DNA of 64,000 nucleotides from Astrothelium macrocarpum (GCA_021030915.1 JAGEMR010000149.1:1-64000), one strand, 5' to 3'; positions 1-12,354 are shown, numbered from the stretch's first letter. Notes: generated from the letters alone by a model not told the origin. Translations and numbers: made by a program.

Positions 1-1859
1 CGTACAACACAATTGAGTTGGCCACCCAATTGGATTGGCCACTTTTCCGCATTTTCGTATAATTCAATTTAAATCCACTTTTTTTTCATATTCTATTATG
101 ATTCAAATCTGAAAAAAAAAAGATTTTATTTTTATATTTCAGACGTTTTAAAAGAATTCTAAATTAAATATTCAATGTATAATAATTATTTATAAAATTT
201 TTTATATGATATTTCAAAATTGAAAATATAAAAAATTTTCATAACGCGATATTCAATATTTTTATTAAAAATTTATTAAATTAGAAAAATAGATATTCGT
301 ATAATATATATTTGATCTAAATTCATGATTATTTTTTTTCCGATATAATGATATTAAAAATATAATGAATTAATTATTATATAATTATAATATATTATAT
401 ATAAATAAGAATTGGATTTTTAATTTTGTATAATAATAATCTGAATTATATATATATTTTAATTATAAAATTAATTATTAAAAAATTTAATATAAAAATT
501 CTAATAAATTTCGCGAATGATTTAATCTCATATGATATATAATTAATCAATTTGATATTCAAAAGGAAGATATTTATAATTTTAATGAAATAAGATTTTT
601 GATAGATCAAATTTTATCAAAAATGATTATTATTAATATTAAAAAATATGAAAAATCTTATATGATTTAATAAAATAATCGAAAATAAATGATAATAATT
701 TAAAATATAAATATATTAAATTATATTATTTTATCATATATTATTATTATAAATAAAAATTATTTTTTATTTTGATATTAAAATAATTTATTATCATATA
801 ATTAAATAATTATTATATCAGATAATGATTGAATAATAAATAAATAAAATTTAGATTAAATTCAATATTTTAATTAATATATTATAAATCGTATAATGGA
901 TATATATTATTTTTTTATTTTTAATAAATATGAAAATCATTATTTAATTAATTTTGAATTATTCTATTAAAAGAATAATATTATTATTTTTTATATATTT
1001 TTTCATTCATTATATAAATTATAATCATTTGATATAAATTATTTTCGTATATTAAAATATATATATAATTAAATAATTAATAATTTTATATAAACGTATA
1101 TTATTTATATTTTAAAAAAGAATTTTTTTTCAATATTTTATAAAATTTTTTAAATTATTATAATAAAATCAAATATTTAAAGAAATTTTCGAAAAATAGA
1201 ATTTGTATTATACGATTTAAAATATATAATTTTATAATTAGATATAAAATTATATATATTTATATTTTTTGAAAATTTATCTGAATTTTTTCTTTTTTAA
1301 AAATTAAAAATATTATATAATTCTATTAAAACGTAATTTTAAAATGAATATATTAAAAATCGAATCGTATAATATCAGAATAATTTTTTATTTGAATTTT
1401 TATCTATTATTAATCAATTTTTATATAATACAATTATAATAATATATCAATTTGTCATTTTAAAAGAAAAGAATCAAATATTTTGTATAATAAATCAAAA
1501 ATTTAACCGATATCAGAAAATTAAAAAAATCCGTCTATTAAAAAAAGAATCTCTTTTTATATAAAATGGATAAAATTTATAAATTCAAAAAGAATTTAAA
1601 TAAATAATATAATAAAAAATAGATAAAAATGATAATTATATGAGAATATTAAAAATAAATAAATGATAATATAATAATTATAATAAATCTGGATATAATA
1701 CACATATTTACATTATAATTAAAGATATATCTGAGGAAAAGAATTCTGAATAATATAAAAAAATTTATATTGTTATGATTGAATTATTTAAATTTTTCGT
1801 ATGAGAATGCGGAAAAGTGGCCAATCCAATTGGGTGGCCAACTCAATTGTGTTGTACGT
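1..1859. mobile_element. RIP-degraded TIR DNA transposon (family A, copy 1)
   Basis: The two ends are perfect inverted repeats of 53 bp (1-53 against 1806-1858), starting CGTACAACACAATTGAGTTG. They contain an imperfect internal duplication of a GGCCACCCAATTGG-like motif. The interior is almost pure A+T with no surviving gene, as expected from RIP. The element probably begins one base before the window: the right end reads ACGT followed by TA (1860-1861), so the target site would be TA, as for Tc1/mariner/pogo elements. The inferred length of 1860 bp and the end architecture match the nested element at 38044-39904, so I treat them as one family. The transposase type cannot be read. Confidence 0.85.
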
Positions 1860-2160
1860 TATATTGATTAATAATAAATTTAATTCTTTTTATTATTATA
1901 ATCATTTCAATATTTTTTTATTTATTAATTTAATTTTATAATAATTAATTATTTCATAATAAAAATATTCAAAAAATAATAAAAAATGAAATATAAAATA
2001 TTATAAATACGTTGAATAAAATAATTAATAAAATACCAAATTTTTATATATAATAATTTTATATTTTCTGAATTAAATAATAACAATTAAAATGGCGGAT
2101 TTATTTTGATAAATTCTCATCATTATATCAATTTGATGGGAATTTGTGTATGCGGAACAT
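1860..2160. repeat. AT-rich RIP-degraded remnant flanking the transposon
   Basis: Composition stays extremely A+T rich outside the TIR of the preceding element and changes sharply to normal near 2160. The transposon therefore appears to have inserted into an older degraded repeat whose other half lies outside the window. No coding remnant is legible. Confidence 0.6.
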
Positions 2161-3152
2161 TTTCGGCGAAATTATGAACTGTTTTGAACCACTATGCGTT
2201 ATGGCGCTCCGTCGTGAATCTTGGTGGCGATCTTCCGTCTGCAGCTACGGCAGATCGGGAAACTAAGAAATATCGGCTAGCGGAATCTACCCGTGAGCTT
2301 ATTTTCCATAAGCGCGTGGGGCTTCGCATAGTCCTGGAAGAACGAAACTCAATTCCCAGTGTGAGCGAATCACACCACTGAGAAGGCTCAGCTCGGCCGT
2401 CGGCACCCACTCCCTTCGTTGTTCTCTCATGAACGACGCACCTGAGTGACGTTGAGTAGACCGAGCTGCGAGCCGGGTCGTTGAATTGAGGGACAATGTG
2501 AGGAGAGTCGAGAAAGAGATTAACTGTACCATAAACCCAAGCTTTTCGTAGCTATGGAAATTCTCTATGCAGTTTCCGCTTTGCTAGCGATGACCGCTGT
2601 AGAAGCTGCTTCATGGATGTCTGATTCGATACTGCCAACCACGCGCCACAGATCAGTAACTGGTTTATGAACACTTTTATTGAGCCAGGCGGTCTATTCC
2701 AAAGTCCGAATTCTGACGAGGCACTTTATGGTATTTATCTGTACACGCTCAAATAGAAGGCCTTTCCTTCCTCCTGTAATGGTCATGATGCTGGGATAGA
2801 GCTGGATTCATGTTGACAACCTGAGAAACGCTATTGTATTGATTGTTTCCGGATCTCTTCTAATACGTGCTTTCCAGGAGAGATTTGCGTTATTCCAATT
2901 TGTGATGTCAAAGAAATTGGTACAGACGACCCATGCTATCCAAGGCGCGCAATGCCCAGCTATGTACCACTCCGCATCATTTTGCTGTACAAACCAGCAG
3001 ATGGAAAACCCCTTCGACCTGACGATCTACGATAATAAAGAATGCAGGCCTCGAAAGTGCTCTAGAGATGTCGTCGTGTAAGCTTTGTGGTATCAGTTAT
3101 GGTTGTGAAGCTGAGGTCGTTACTACGTTAGTCCATACGGATACTGGAAAGG
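2161..3152. other. Intergenic stretch, nothing recognised
   Basis: Normal base composition. Only short open frames without family motifs occur on either strand. It is the 3' flank of the HET gene. Confidence 0.5.
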
Positions 3153-5347
3153 TCAGGCAAGTGTTATCTCGCGGAATACAGAATTATCAAGCTCATTTCT
3201 TCGAAGGCCTTCCACATGACCGTGTCCGACAAGTTTGTATTCCTCCCCTAAGCTCCGCACCAGCATAGGCACCCTTGCTCCTGCAAATAACATAATCTCG
3301 TCACCTTCTTGGAGTGATTGCGGACCGAGTCCCAGTGTCCCAGAGGCCGTCCTAAAAACCGTCTTGTAACTGAGCCTGTCAATACGGTCTTGAAACACAC
3401 GGCAAATATTGCTGTGGGAGATTCGTTTGAACACTTCGTATTCTGGAGTTCCACTTATTTCTGTTAGTTGTGGGGTATCCTGAATGGTGCCCATAATCTT
3501 GGACATCAATGAGCCACAAGCATCTTCATCCTGAGGACCCATTGGTTGTCCAGCCAAAATAGAAAGCCACATTCGTGCTTTAGCATAATCTTCTAAGATT
3601 TGTTCGTGGCTTGAGCAAAGGCACATCAACGTATTGTATAACGTTTGAATTGAATCCTCAGCTGCAGTTGCAGGGTCGTTGCCAACAGCAAACTTCACAA
3701 ATTCTTGGACAACTCTAAAGTTCCATAGAAACAAAATTGTCTCACTATGTTGCGGATTTGCGTCCAACATACCTCGCCAAAACGGTTCGATTGGCTGGGA
3801 ATTTTTAGACCAAGTTAAATACTGTTTTGGATCTCCAATTCGTTCATCAATACGGGCGAGCGAGAACTTGCAGCGTTCTGTAATGAGATCTATCCTCCTT
3901 CCCTTCACAACTAGCCTTTTTTCATTGTCTTTAAAATTGAAAAATGGCTCGCATGGCTCAAAAGCTGCATAGTAGTTCCCTAGCAGTCCAATATTGTGCA
4001 TGGAGCTCGACCAATCAGGCACCCAAGAAGCCAATTCTGGTGTTTCTCCTAGACCGTCTATTTGCTCCAGGATTCGTATACTTCCAGTTGATCGAATCAC
4101 TGTGACAGTGGCTTCACGATAGACATCCGCTATAGATTTCGAGTAATCTGGTGGAGGAAGAGTCACACCTGAAACTGTTAATAGGCCATGTATGGCAAAA
4201 ACCTTATCTCCAGCTTCTGAACATTTGGACCATCGCATCTCTCCCAAGAAATCGCATATGGTACTGTCGTTTGAATTTAGTAATGTTCCGGGGGATGCTA
4301 TCGTTCTTTTCGCCAACCTGTGCACACTAAAGGCAGGCCAATGAGGAATCGCTACCGTCCCGGTCATGCCCGACATCTCAAAGTCTCCCATGATATCTCC
4401 TGCTTCAAAGATGGCGTCCAATGAAATTGTAGGTTGATCGTAGAAGAATAGGACAGTCCTTTTGCTCATGGCAGCTTCTTGGACCACCCAAAGGCGCTTG
4501 AACCAGGGCACTACATCCAAAAATTCGAACACATCTTTATTAAGTTAGTGCATTACTTGAAAGGCTGCGAAATCCACAAGAGCTTCTTTAGTAGTTCCAA
4601 TAGGAGATATCAGTAGTGGTGGTGAGAGGCGTGATTCGCAGCACACCTCGTAAAGAGGGACCCATACTATTCTCAACAGGTACAGGCCCTGCCGAAATCG
4701 TAGACACTTTGTTGAGAAACATCCCAATATTTTTTCGGTTTCGCAATCTGTTGTCGAGAGACTCCTTACAAGGCGTGCGATGACAATTCTCGGCATGATC
4801 AAAGCTTACCTAAATTTCTCGACTCTTGCACCAGCCTCAACAATTTAGTCTTCATGTTCTGCTCATCTTCCTCCTCAACCGCTTTCGCAATTTTAACAAT
4901 CCAGCCCCAAGCGTCCTCATAGCTCCGTTTCCCCCTCAGCGTTGCCCCATCCACTCTCGCACTCTCATTTCCCAACCAAATTAACACTTTTTCCGCTCGC
5001 CCGTATATCTCTCCCATCAAAAGCACCTGTTGACTCCGTTCCTTCATGTCATCCTGGTTGATACACAAGGAATCTATCCATAACAGTCTGGTCGCGCCTT
5101 CTTGCTCAGGCCGGAATCGACGCAATGCAGCGTCGCAATTTAGTGTGGCGAGGATAGTTTGGCCATCGCGTCGGACAAGTTTGGTAGGTTGTTGGCCCGC
5201 CCAGCTGTAAGAAATGGCTTCGTAAGGAGGGAGGTTAGGATCATCAAGGGAATAGGAAAGTAGATCGCAAGAGACGAGGGATTGGTGGGAACGGTTGCCG
5301 TGCACGCGAAGAACTCTGATACATCGTGGGTTCGGAAGAGGAATCAT
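3153..5347 (-). CDS. Heterokaryon incompatibility (HET) domain protein
   Basis: Proposed model: complement of 3153-4534, 4647-4688 and 4810-5347, encoding 653 residues. Exon 1 carries the HET hallmarks: a YEAISYSWAG block near residue 40, a LLWIDSLCINQDD block near residue 85-95, and an ERSQQVLLMGEIY stretch. Exon 3 opens with PWFKRLWVVQEAA, the last conserved HET block, and its C-terminus (KLVGHGHVEGL) resembles the usual HET-protein tail. The middle is less certain. The frames only connect through a 14-codon exon between a GTAAGC donor and a GTGTGC donor, the latter followed by a CTAAC branch site. HET proteins take part in non-self recognition and programmed cell death in the cytoplasm of fungal cells; the partner is unknown. 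If the short exon is wrong, the gene would be frame-disrupted. Confidence 0.85.
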
Positions 5348-6687
5348 GGAGTGCGTATCTATCAGCCTGCAAATCCAACCCGTTTCACTGATATGACATC
5401 AATTGCTGAGATGGGTATAGAATATGTAGCAAAGAGCTATCGTGGTCATCTTGTGCCGGTTTTCAAAAACCACTGCTGGCCGTGTGCGCGAAGGATCAGC
5501 CTTGCGCTAGTCTGCAGCCTACGTTCAGAACTGAGCAATCCATTGAATCGATTGCTTCTGACTGTCCTCAACGCTCCAAAGATTGTGAGCAATTCGAATG
5601 ATTTGATATCGAATTCTCACGTTGAACTCATGATCGCTGTTCTCATGATCGCTGTTCTCATCTCGAGCGAGTTAGTCGGCAACAGGCATCTGGAACTATA
5701 TCGTAAATGTGGAGCAGAAAGTATAATGAAACGCCTTCATGAGCAGTGCTCGGAGGCTCAGCCTTGTTACAGAAGTCCTGTGATCTTTGTCGAAGTTTCT
5801 GTTCCACCGGACAGCGAGTCTGTTTGTGGTTGGAATGACGTAATGGCAACATACACAAGGCTGGTGAGGCTGAATACTTTCCTTACCTAATCAAGAATCT
5901 GTCTTCCTCCAATCGTTCTTATCGCTTCCACTGGCTCTCGTGTTCCAAACTTGTACTTTTACTATCGGGTTTGGCCTTTTGGCAGGCAGTCTAGCCCAAA
6001 GCTTGCATAAATGCACACGGAAGAGTTCGGGTCATGAGTACGGTCTTCTGAAGTGATTGGTGATAATTAATTTTCGTAAAAATGCTGCCAACTCTCTCTA
6101 TCACCTGAGCGGTTGCGTGTTGGATGAGATTGAATGGAGTGCTATGGGTATGTTTAAATAAGATTGTTGCAAGGTGTTAGCTAGCACGTTTACATAACTT
6201 CCGCTATCTCCTGGGATTGCAGGATCGAACCGCACCTTGCATTACTTCCGCTATCCCCTGGAAATGCAGGAGCGACCTGCATATTTGCATTACTTCCGTT
6301 AACTCCTGGACTTGCAGTAACTCCTTAAGTTGCAGTAACTCCTGGATTTGCAGGACCGACCTGCACGCACGTTTATTCCTCGTCCGGCACAAGGTCACAA
6401 CTATTGCAACTGGCATCAAAGCGCGATATGGCGAAGCTGACGAGACATGCTCCTGTTCCAGCGCTGATGGATACGAGTGGGTTGTAGGCAAATATTTTCG
6501 CGCCCTGAGGTACTGCGACAGATGGTCAGTCACCAAGAAAAAGCCCAAAAAGATCTCTCCACGAGAAGGTTAGCACCGCGAGCCTACCATGCTCATTTGC
6601 CGAAAAGAGCTGAGACCGAAAATTTCTGCTATATTCTATGGGTAAAACACGCCCAACAAATTCATGCCGAGCTCACGAGAGCCTGAG
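5348..6687. other. Intergenic region with short repeats
   Basis: No gene is supported. A 17-bp unit, CTCATGATCGCTGTTCT, occurs twice in tandem around 5628-5661. A block of degenerate repeats lies at 6197-6368 (separate entry). Open frames here are short and without motifs. Confidence 0.45.
6197..6368. repeat. Degenerate tandem repeat of a cytosine-rich pentadecamer-like unit
   Basis: The motif TTACTTCCGCTATC-CCTGG-ATTGCAGGA-CGACCTGCA recurs with changes about every 57 bp, three times. Inside the third copy a shorter TTGCAGTAACTCCT unit is itself tandemly repeated. The pattern suggests local slippage or unequal crossing-over; no function is apparent. Confidence 0.6.
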
Positions 6688-7104
6688 AGACGGTCGGCTT
6701 GTGATCGCTGCCGAGCGCAGAAATTGAGATGCCTCTGCACTGAAGGCTATTCGAACGATGCGTGCAGCCGATGCTTTTGATCTTAAGTTCAATGCATAAA
6801 CGGCCCATTCAAGCGTCCTGGTCGTCCCTTGACCAAGAATCTTGTCCTAGCGCGACGACATAGCGAATCGACTGTAGAGAAAGCCAAGCCACCTCAGGCA
6901 ATGGATCTACAATTCGCGAATATCGGCGATTGGCCCAATTTTGGACCACTGGATTCCAACTCTCCCAGATTTTTCAGCTCATGCAGCGCTGTCAGCCTAG
7001 ATGTCAACTGTGCCGCCTGCTGGGTAGGCTATCTTTGCCGCATTCCTAATCAATCCGCACCAAAGGAGAAGCCATCCGCTATAATTACAATTGGCGGTGA
7101 CTAG
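6688..7104 (+). pseudogene. Broken Zn(II)2Cys6 transcription factor
   Basis: From 6691 the reading frame gives a RSACDRCRAQKLRC block followed by DACSRC and VQC, which is the six-cysteine zinc cluster of fungal C6 regulators of secondary metabolism. The frame is interrupted by TGA (6778-6780) and TAA (6784-6786) between the fifth and sixth cysteines. It then continues with a basic GPFKRPGRP linker and an open but unrecognised stretch to 7104. No upstream ATG in frame is obvious and no regulatory middle-homology domain follows. It may once have regulated the SDR/MFS genes next to it. An intron could remove the stops, but I see no GT-AG pair that would do so. Confidence 0.6.
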
Positions 7105-7216
7105 AAAACTGGGATTGACCTTGTCGAAGGTATCTGGGCTGGTGTATATATTGCGCAAGCCTGACCCAGAATTTCAACGTTTGACCAGACTGTGCAGTGT
7201 ATTTTTCGCGATCAAG

Positions 7217-8254
7217 ATGAATTCAGTTAATACCAAGCCTTATCAGCTTCCACCAAATGCTACATGGATGAGTGAGTGTCCCTAGCTTGAGCAAGTGTGC
7301 CATAGCAAGCTGATTCTCCTATCATAGTCACGGGATGCTCGGCCGGTATTGGCCGTGAAACTGCGCAGTTGATCGCAAGCAAGCCAAATCAGCGTCTCAT
7401 TGCGACTGCACGAAATCCGTCTAGCCTCTCATATCTTGCAGATAACGATCCTCACATCCTCAAGCTTGCTTTAGATGTCACTTCACCCCTCTCTGTCGAA
7501 AACGCATTTAAGGCGGCAGCTTCTCACTTTGGAGCAAACTATCATATTGATGTCGTTGTCAATAGTGCTGGATATTCACTTGAAGGTGTTACTGAGACGG
7601 CGACAGAGGCTGAGATGCATGAAGAGATGGAGACACTGTTCTTCGGTACAGTGCGTGTCACAATGAATGCGATCAAAGTCATGCGCCAACAAAATGATCA
7701 TCGCGGCGGCCTGATCATCAACATTTCTTCCGTTGCTGGCATTTGTGCGTTTCCTGGCCATTCGTTCTATCATGCAGGAAAATTCGCTGTAGAAGGCTGG
7801 ACGGAATCTGTTGCTCGAGAGGTGCATTCGGATTGGAACCGTACGTTCAATGTTCTATTCCACGGTCTTTTCGATAGACACTGTCGCTAATCAGCATTTG
7901 TCAGTCCATTTCTGTATTGTCGAGCCCGGCTCCGTCAAGACCAACTTTGAAACCAGCAGTAAAAAACACACGAAGCCTCATAAAGACTACGCAAGCGACG
8001 ACATGCCATCTAAGCAGCTAGAGGCTATGGTCAATAAAGGTCTCGAGGCCGGGGTTGGCCTCGAACCCGTCGACGTTGCCAATGCCCTTTTCCAGATCGC
8101 TAGTCGAAACGAAAAGGTCCCGCTCTTCCTGCCTCTGAGTACGACAGCGGTTCAGTTAATTACGGCTAAGCTGCAGGGACGACTCCAGGACTTAGAGGCT
8201 GTTCGGGAATTGAGTGCTTTAGATAAGAATCAAGCTCAATACAATCTGGGTTGA
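7217..8254 (+). CDS. Short-chain dehydrogenase/reductase (SDR)
   Basis: Exons 7217-7271, 7328-7840 and 7905-8254 give 305 residues. Intron 1 has a GTGAGT donor, and intron 2 has a CTAAT branch site. The cofactor loop reads TGCSAGIG (near residue 20). It is followed by the DVVVNSAG block and the catalytic pair Tyr-x-x-x-Lys in FYHAGK, with Ser in the upstream NISSVAG block. The EPGSVKTNF block shows the typical position after the catalytic helix. It is a soluble NAD(P)-dependent oxidoreductase; the substrate cannot be read. It lies convergent to the MFS gene at 9162-10706 and is not obviously part of a known pathway. Confidence 0.9.
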
Positions 8255-9161
8255 GACGATTTTTCGACAGGCTTGGATCAAAATCATTGACTGCTGAGAG
8301 GTATCGAGTATGGTGGTAATCTTGAGTTTGAGTAAGCCTTGCGGACCAGATAGAACACTTTTGAGTCATCTTAAATTAAAGTAATCGCTCGTTTAGCATT
8401 CTCAATTGTGCTTTTCTGTGCTCAATATACTTCTCCGTGCAGCCAATTGTCCATGGCTCTCGAAACTGCTTGGATAGTGACATTTTGATTCATTAGACAA
8501 TCGATGCTATCGAGCTAGCAAAGGGCTTGAACTAGACATCGTTCCCAAGTCTCGAACGTAGAGCCTGTGGATGTTGAATGAGACAAAGCTAGTTATTTCG
8601 CCCTTTTTGGATTTTCTGCAATTATGCTGTTTAGAAATATGGCGTGGCTTGCTCTCGTAACTCATAAATGACTTGTTCAAACTCAATATTGGCACTATGG
8701 ATGACTTATGGGTGGTTCATAAGTGTCTATCTGGTCCACAAGGCTTATCAAACTTGATATCGGCACTAGACCCGGTATCTTTCCACCGCGACAACGTAAT
8801 TACAAGCCACAGCAAAGTGGTAGGCCAGTGAAAGTACTCGCTACCATCCCTCATAGCCACAAGATCATGGGTGTTCTATTTGATCCACAAAGCTTTGTTA
8901 TATTTGATGCCGGCACTATACTGGTGCCCCTCCACAGTGAATGTTCAGCACTCAGCTGACTTCTCCAATTCAGTCTAGATTTAAGATATCCTGATATAAT
9001 CCAGGGTTCTTCCGTACTTCAACTTCCTCGCTTTGGAGGAAGTAGCCCCACATTGAGTGTAGCATAGCTTGCAAGTGTGGACCCAGTATTCAACTGTCCT
9101 CTGTTTCAGGGCCTAGAAAATGCATAGCCACCTCTCTGTTGGAAGCTTTCTCCTTTTTTGA
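8255..9161. repeat. Intergenic region with diverged repeat units
   Basis: No gene. A unit of about 45 bp containing CCACAA(G/A)GCTT and GGCACTA occurs in direct orientation near 8733-8778 and 8880-8925, with a shorter related copy near 8668-8698. A diverged inverted copy lies near 8305-8360 and shares GGACCAGATAGA with the complement of 8724-8748. The units look like old fragments of a dispersed or foldback repeat. Confidence 0.5.
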
Positions 9162-10706
9162 TCACTTGCCAGTAAATTTAGACCAAGATCGGATCTTTGC
9201 GCCATAATAGAAGAAGACAATGGGAGCGGGAACGAAGGCGATGCAGAGAAATCCGAGTAGAGAAGTCGCCCAAGGCACCCCAAGTTTATGATACATGGCG
9301 GTGGCAAACATAGGAAAGCCAGCACCGGCCAGCGATCGTAGAAAGGTGTTTCCAGCAATGGCACTATTGGAGTAAAACCCGTAACAATCAATTAGATAGT
9401 TGATACCTTGCCAGAATCCAATGAGAATACCCATCCCGGCAAATACGCTCCCGATAACTTGTGGCACCCAGGTAATGTGAGGGCTACTTGTCCATGCAAA
9501 CCAGAACAAGCCAATGGGAAGGACTATAGCCCCGAGGATCATGGGCGGCAGACGCTCTTCAGGTATAATCCTGCCATGCTCGCGACACTTTCGGGCGAAT
9601 CTAGTCTTTGTGGAAATCACTAAGACCGTTGATCCAAGAACAACTCCAATGATGATTGAAAGGAAAGGAAGCCCGCCTACTCCATCGTTCCATCCTCGTT
9701 CTTCTTGAAACGAGACTGGGAATGCTTCGAAGAAGAGATACAAAATGCCATAGATGAATGAAAGGTAGACTGTTATGAGGAAGAGAATGGGCTCAGTGAA
9801 GAGCATTACAAAGGGTCTAACAAGGTATACGGTCACAATGGAGTGAAAATCCACACGTTTCTCATCAGCTTTTGCATGAAGAGCCCAATTACCGGTCTGA
9901 TATCGCAATTCCTTGGCTCGAGATTGAAGAAGCTTTGCAGCAGAGGTTTCAAGAATGGTGAAAAAACCAATCGCGCCGAAGAACGCAGACATGATAAGTG
10001 TGATCCAGGCAGTCCACCGCCAGCCGAGATAGGAATCCACGATGAAGCCTCCGACGATTGGTGCACCACTGGGGCCAATGAAAGCTCCGCCCGCGAAGAT
10101 GCAGATGGCCAGAGTCCGATCTATCGGGTTCCACATGTCTGCAAGCCCGCCGCCAACGACAGCCAATGGTGCTGCACCAAAACAGCCGCCGATAAAGCGA
10201 CAAAGCATAATAGTTTCGAGGTTTTGAGCAACAGCAACTGGGATTTGGAAGATGACAAATCCGAACATGCCCACGAAGAGAGGTAATCTGCGACCAAATA
10301 TTTCCGAGAACGGACCCCAAACAATTGGGCCGAACGAAAAGCCCTAAGTTTCCAATTAGCAATGCAACCATCAAGAACACAAGGTTCAATCCCAATTTCT
10401 TGCCAAAACGAACAAGGAAGTTCCCAAGGTCGTGACTTCCTCAGATACTTGGAAATGTTTTGCAGTAGCAGCGGTCGCAGAACTGAAGACGCTTGATGCG
10501 AAAGTGGCACAAAAAGCCATCAGGGCCATACTCGCGGTGATGATCCATTTTCGCGTCCGTGAGAAGTTTTGTGGATTTTCAGGGTCGTCTGGGTCGGACC
10601 AGTCGACTAAATTCGGGTCACCTTCTTCGCGCTTCGAGAACGACTCACGGTAGCCGCCGTTGTTTTTCTCAAGCCTCCCGGGCTCGGCCTCAGTTTGGGG
10701 GCTCAT
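9162..10706 (-). CDS. MFS drug:H+ antiporter-type transporter
   Basis: Complement of 9162-10343 and 10404-10706, 494 residues. A hydrophilic N-terminus with the usual WSDPDDPENPQNFSRTRKW motif precedes about 12 membrane segments. The GPFSEIFGRR motif follows TM2, as in the fungal DHA1 multidrug family. The frames join only if the 60-nt intron uses a GC donor (GCAAGA at 10403) with a CTAAT branch site and TTAG acceptor. It is a plasma-membrane exporter by family. Nearest enzymes are SDRs; the 6-MSA type cluster starts about 4.4 kb away across transposons, so a role in its export is possible but unproven. Confidence 0.92.
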
Positions 10707-10892
10707 TCGGGTTGGTGACGTAATTGTACACCTGAGGGAAAATCAAATGGAAGGGACAGACAATAAATCAGGTAGCTCAAGGTTTGGACAAGAGCTAGGC
10801 AGAGCAAAGTCGCTTAAAAGATAGACGGCTATACTATTTATTAATCTAAGGTATAGCTGAGTGGCGGCTGATTGGTAAGCTAGCCATGTGTT

Positions 10893-12327
10893 CGTCAGGG
10901 GGTGGACAGAATTGACGGGTCAACCTCCGAACTCCGATTCGTCTCAATCACAACAAAATAACAAAATAACTTCATTTTTGATTTCAATTATGGCGCCTTC
11001 CACACGTCGCACGAATAGACCAAGTACACCAAATTGTTCGCCGAGACACAAAGAATTTGATATTATTGTCCGTATTCGATTTTTTAATTCCTACGATGAG
11101 AAATCGCGTCATGAATCTGATAGGCACTTTTTCACGCATTATGGCATTTCATAAAGTATAGATCAAAGATGGTTCCGCGAATGACATGATATGTTTCAAA
11201 AAATATATCGAAGGATTCGTCCTGTTTCAGAGAAATTTGGCCGTATATCAAAATTAGTTCATGACGATTTTGATATGCTGTCTTCGCCCTTAAAGAACCC
11301 CATTCGTCGCGCTCCTTTTGACGTCCAAATCGACCACCACAACAAACCTTATAACGCTCGTACGTTCAAACGCCATATTGATAAAATAGATGATATTGGC
11401 CTCTATCATATATAATATACCAAAATTATCAAATCAATAAACAAATCAAAAAAAGTCAAATACGTTGAAAAATATTTTGATGATTTTCTCAAAAATTTCT
11501 GGGCCTTTATGATGTGGACGGATGAGACATATTATGATTCTGAAGAATAGATTCGGCCAATGATATTGCGTAAGAAAGGAACGCGATATGAACCTGAGAA
11601 CGTCCTTGAGAGGCCTCCATGAGAGGGCAACAAATTCCATTTCGCAGTATGAATTTCATGATGGAAGAAAGGGCCTTTCATCTTTTACAATTATGAGAAT
11701 GAATGTGTAGAATATCCACGTATTCGACCAAAACCTCGTCCAAATAAGAATAAATCGGATTTTCAATTAAAATGGGAGATTATTTAATGGAAAATTAAAC
11801 AATCTAAGAATCGTAAAATGAAGCCATTAAATAATAAATTCATTATTAAATAATATTATGATGATATTCTATCTGAATATATTCGTGTTTATTATCAATA
11901 ATATATAAAATCAGTTTCATATTCTCGTCATTTTTATTTTCAAAAGGATAATAATTCGTCATATGAAATGAGAAGAAATGGGCTGATAACACAGACGAAA
12001 AGAGTTCATGACATTCTCAGCCTTGATCACCTAGCTGAGAGCCCAGATATGAATCCAATTGAATCTATTTGGAGCATTCTAAAGCAGAAAATACGGCGTC
12101 GTTACTGAATAGAGGATTTGGACGCGAAAATATTATTACAATAGGAATGGGACAAAATTATTATGGCAGAAATTCGTGCGCGCATCGCAGACATGCCATA
12201 ACGATGTAAAATACTAGCGAAAAATGGTGGACAGCGCATATTTACGCATGTGTGATAATTAATTCAATAAATTAATGCGTTTTCGGCGGTCGGAGGTTGA
12301 CCCGTCAATTCTGTCCACCCCCTGACG
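10893..12327 (+). mobile_element. Tc1/mariner-type transposon, RIP-decayed
   Basis: Perfect 38-bp inverted ends start CGTCAGGGGGTGGACAGAAT (10893-10930 and 12290-12327). The interior keeps a recognisable transposase on the plus strand. It has an N-terminal ATG at 10990 and a helix-turn-helix-like segment up to 11415. A WTDET block near 11514 corresponds to the first catalytic Asp. SPDMNPIESIWSILK (12042-12090) is the DDE-domain block with the second and third acidic residues. Several TAA/TGA codons interrupt it. No clear TA duplication is visible at the borders. It abuts the next element, leaving only about 25 bp between them. Confidence 0.9.
10990..12260 (+). pseudogene. Tc1/mariner transposase pseudogene
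   Basis: This is the coding remnant inside the element at 10893-12327. The first about 55 codons and the stretch 11191-11415 stay open; after that, stops appear every few dozen codons. The conserved D...D...E blocks are still legible (near 11514 and 12042-12090), followed by an RCKILAKNGGQ-like tail close to the family C-terminus. A+T enrichment and TAA/TGA gains fit RIP. Confidence 0.8.
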
Positions 12328-12354
12328 GTTTTAACTTTTCTTGCTCCGATTCTA

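Noticed and set aside
2184..3268. Short overlapping open frames on both strands
   Set aside because: Under 85 codons, no family features, no consistent introns.
4545..4802. 85-codon frame as a separate small gene or the HET middle exon
   Set aside because: Its frame does not join exon 3 with any normal splice pair; the 14-codon exon in another frame does.
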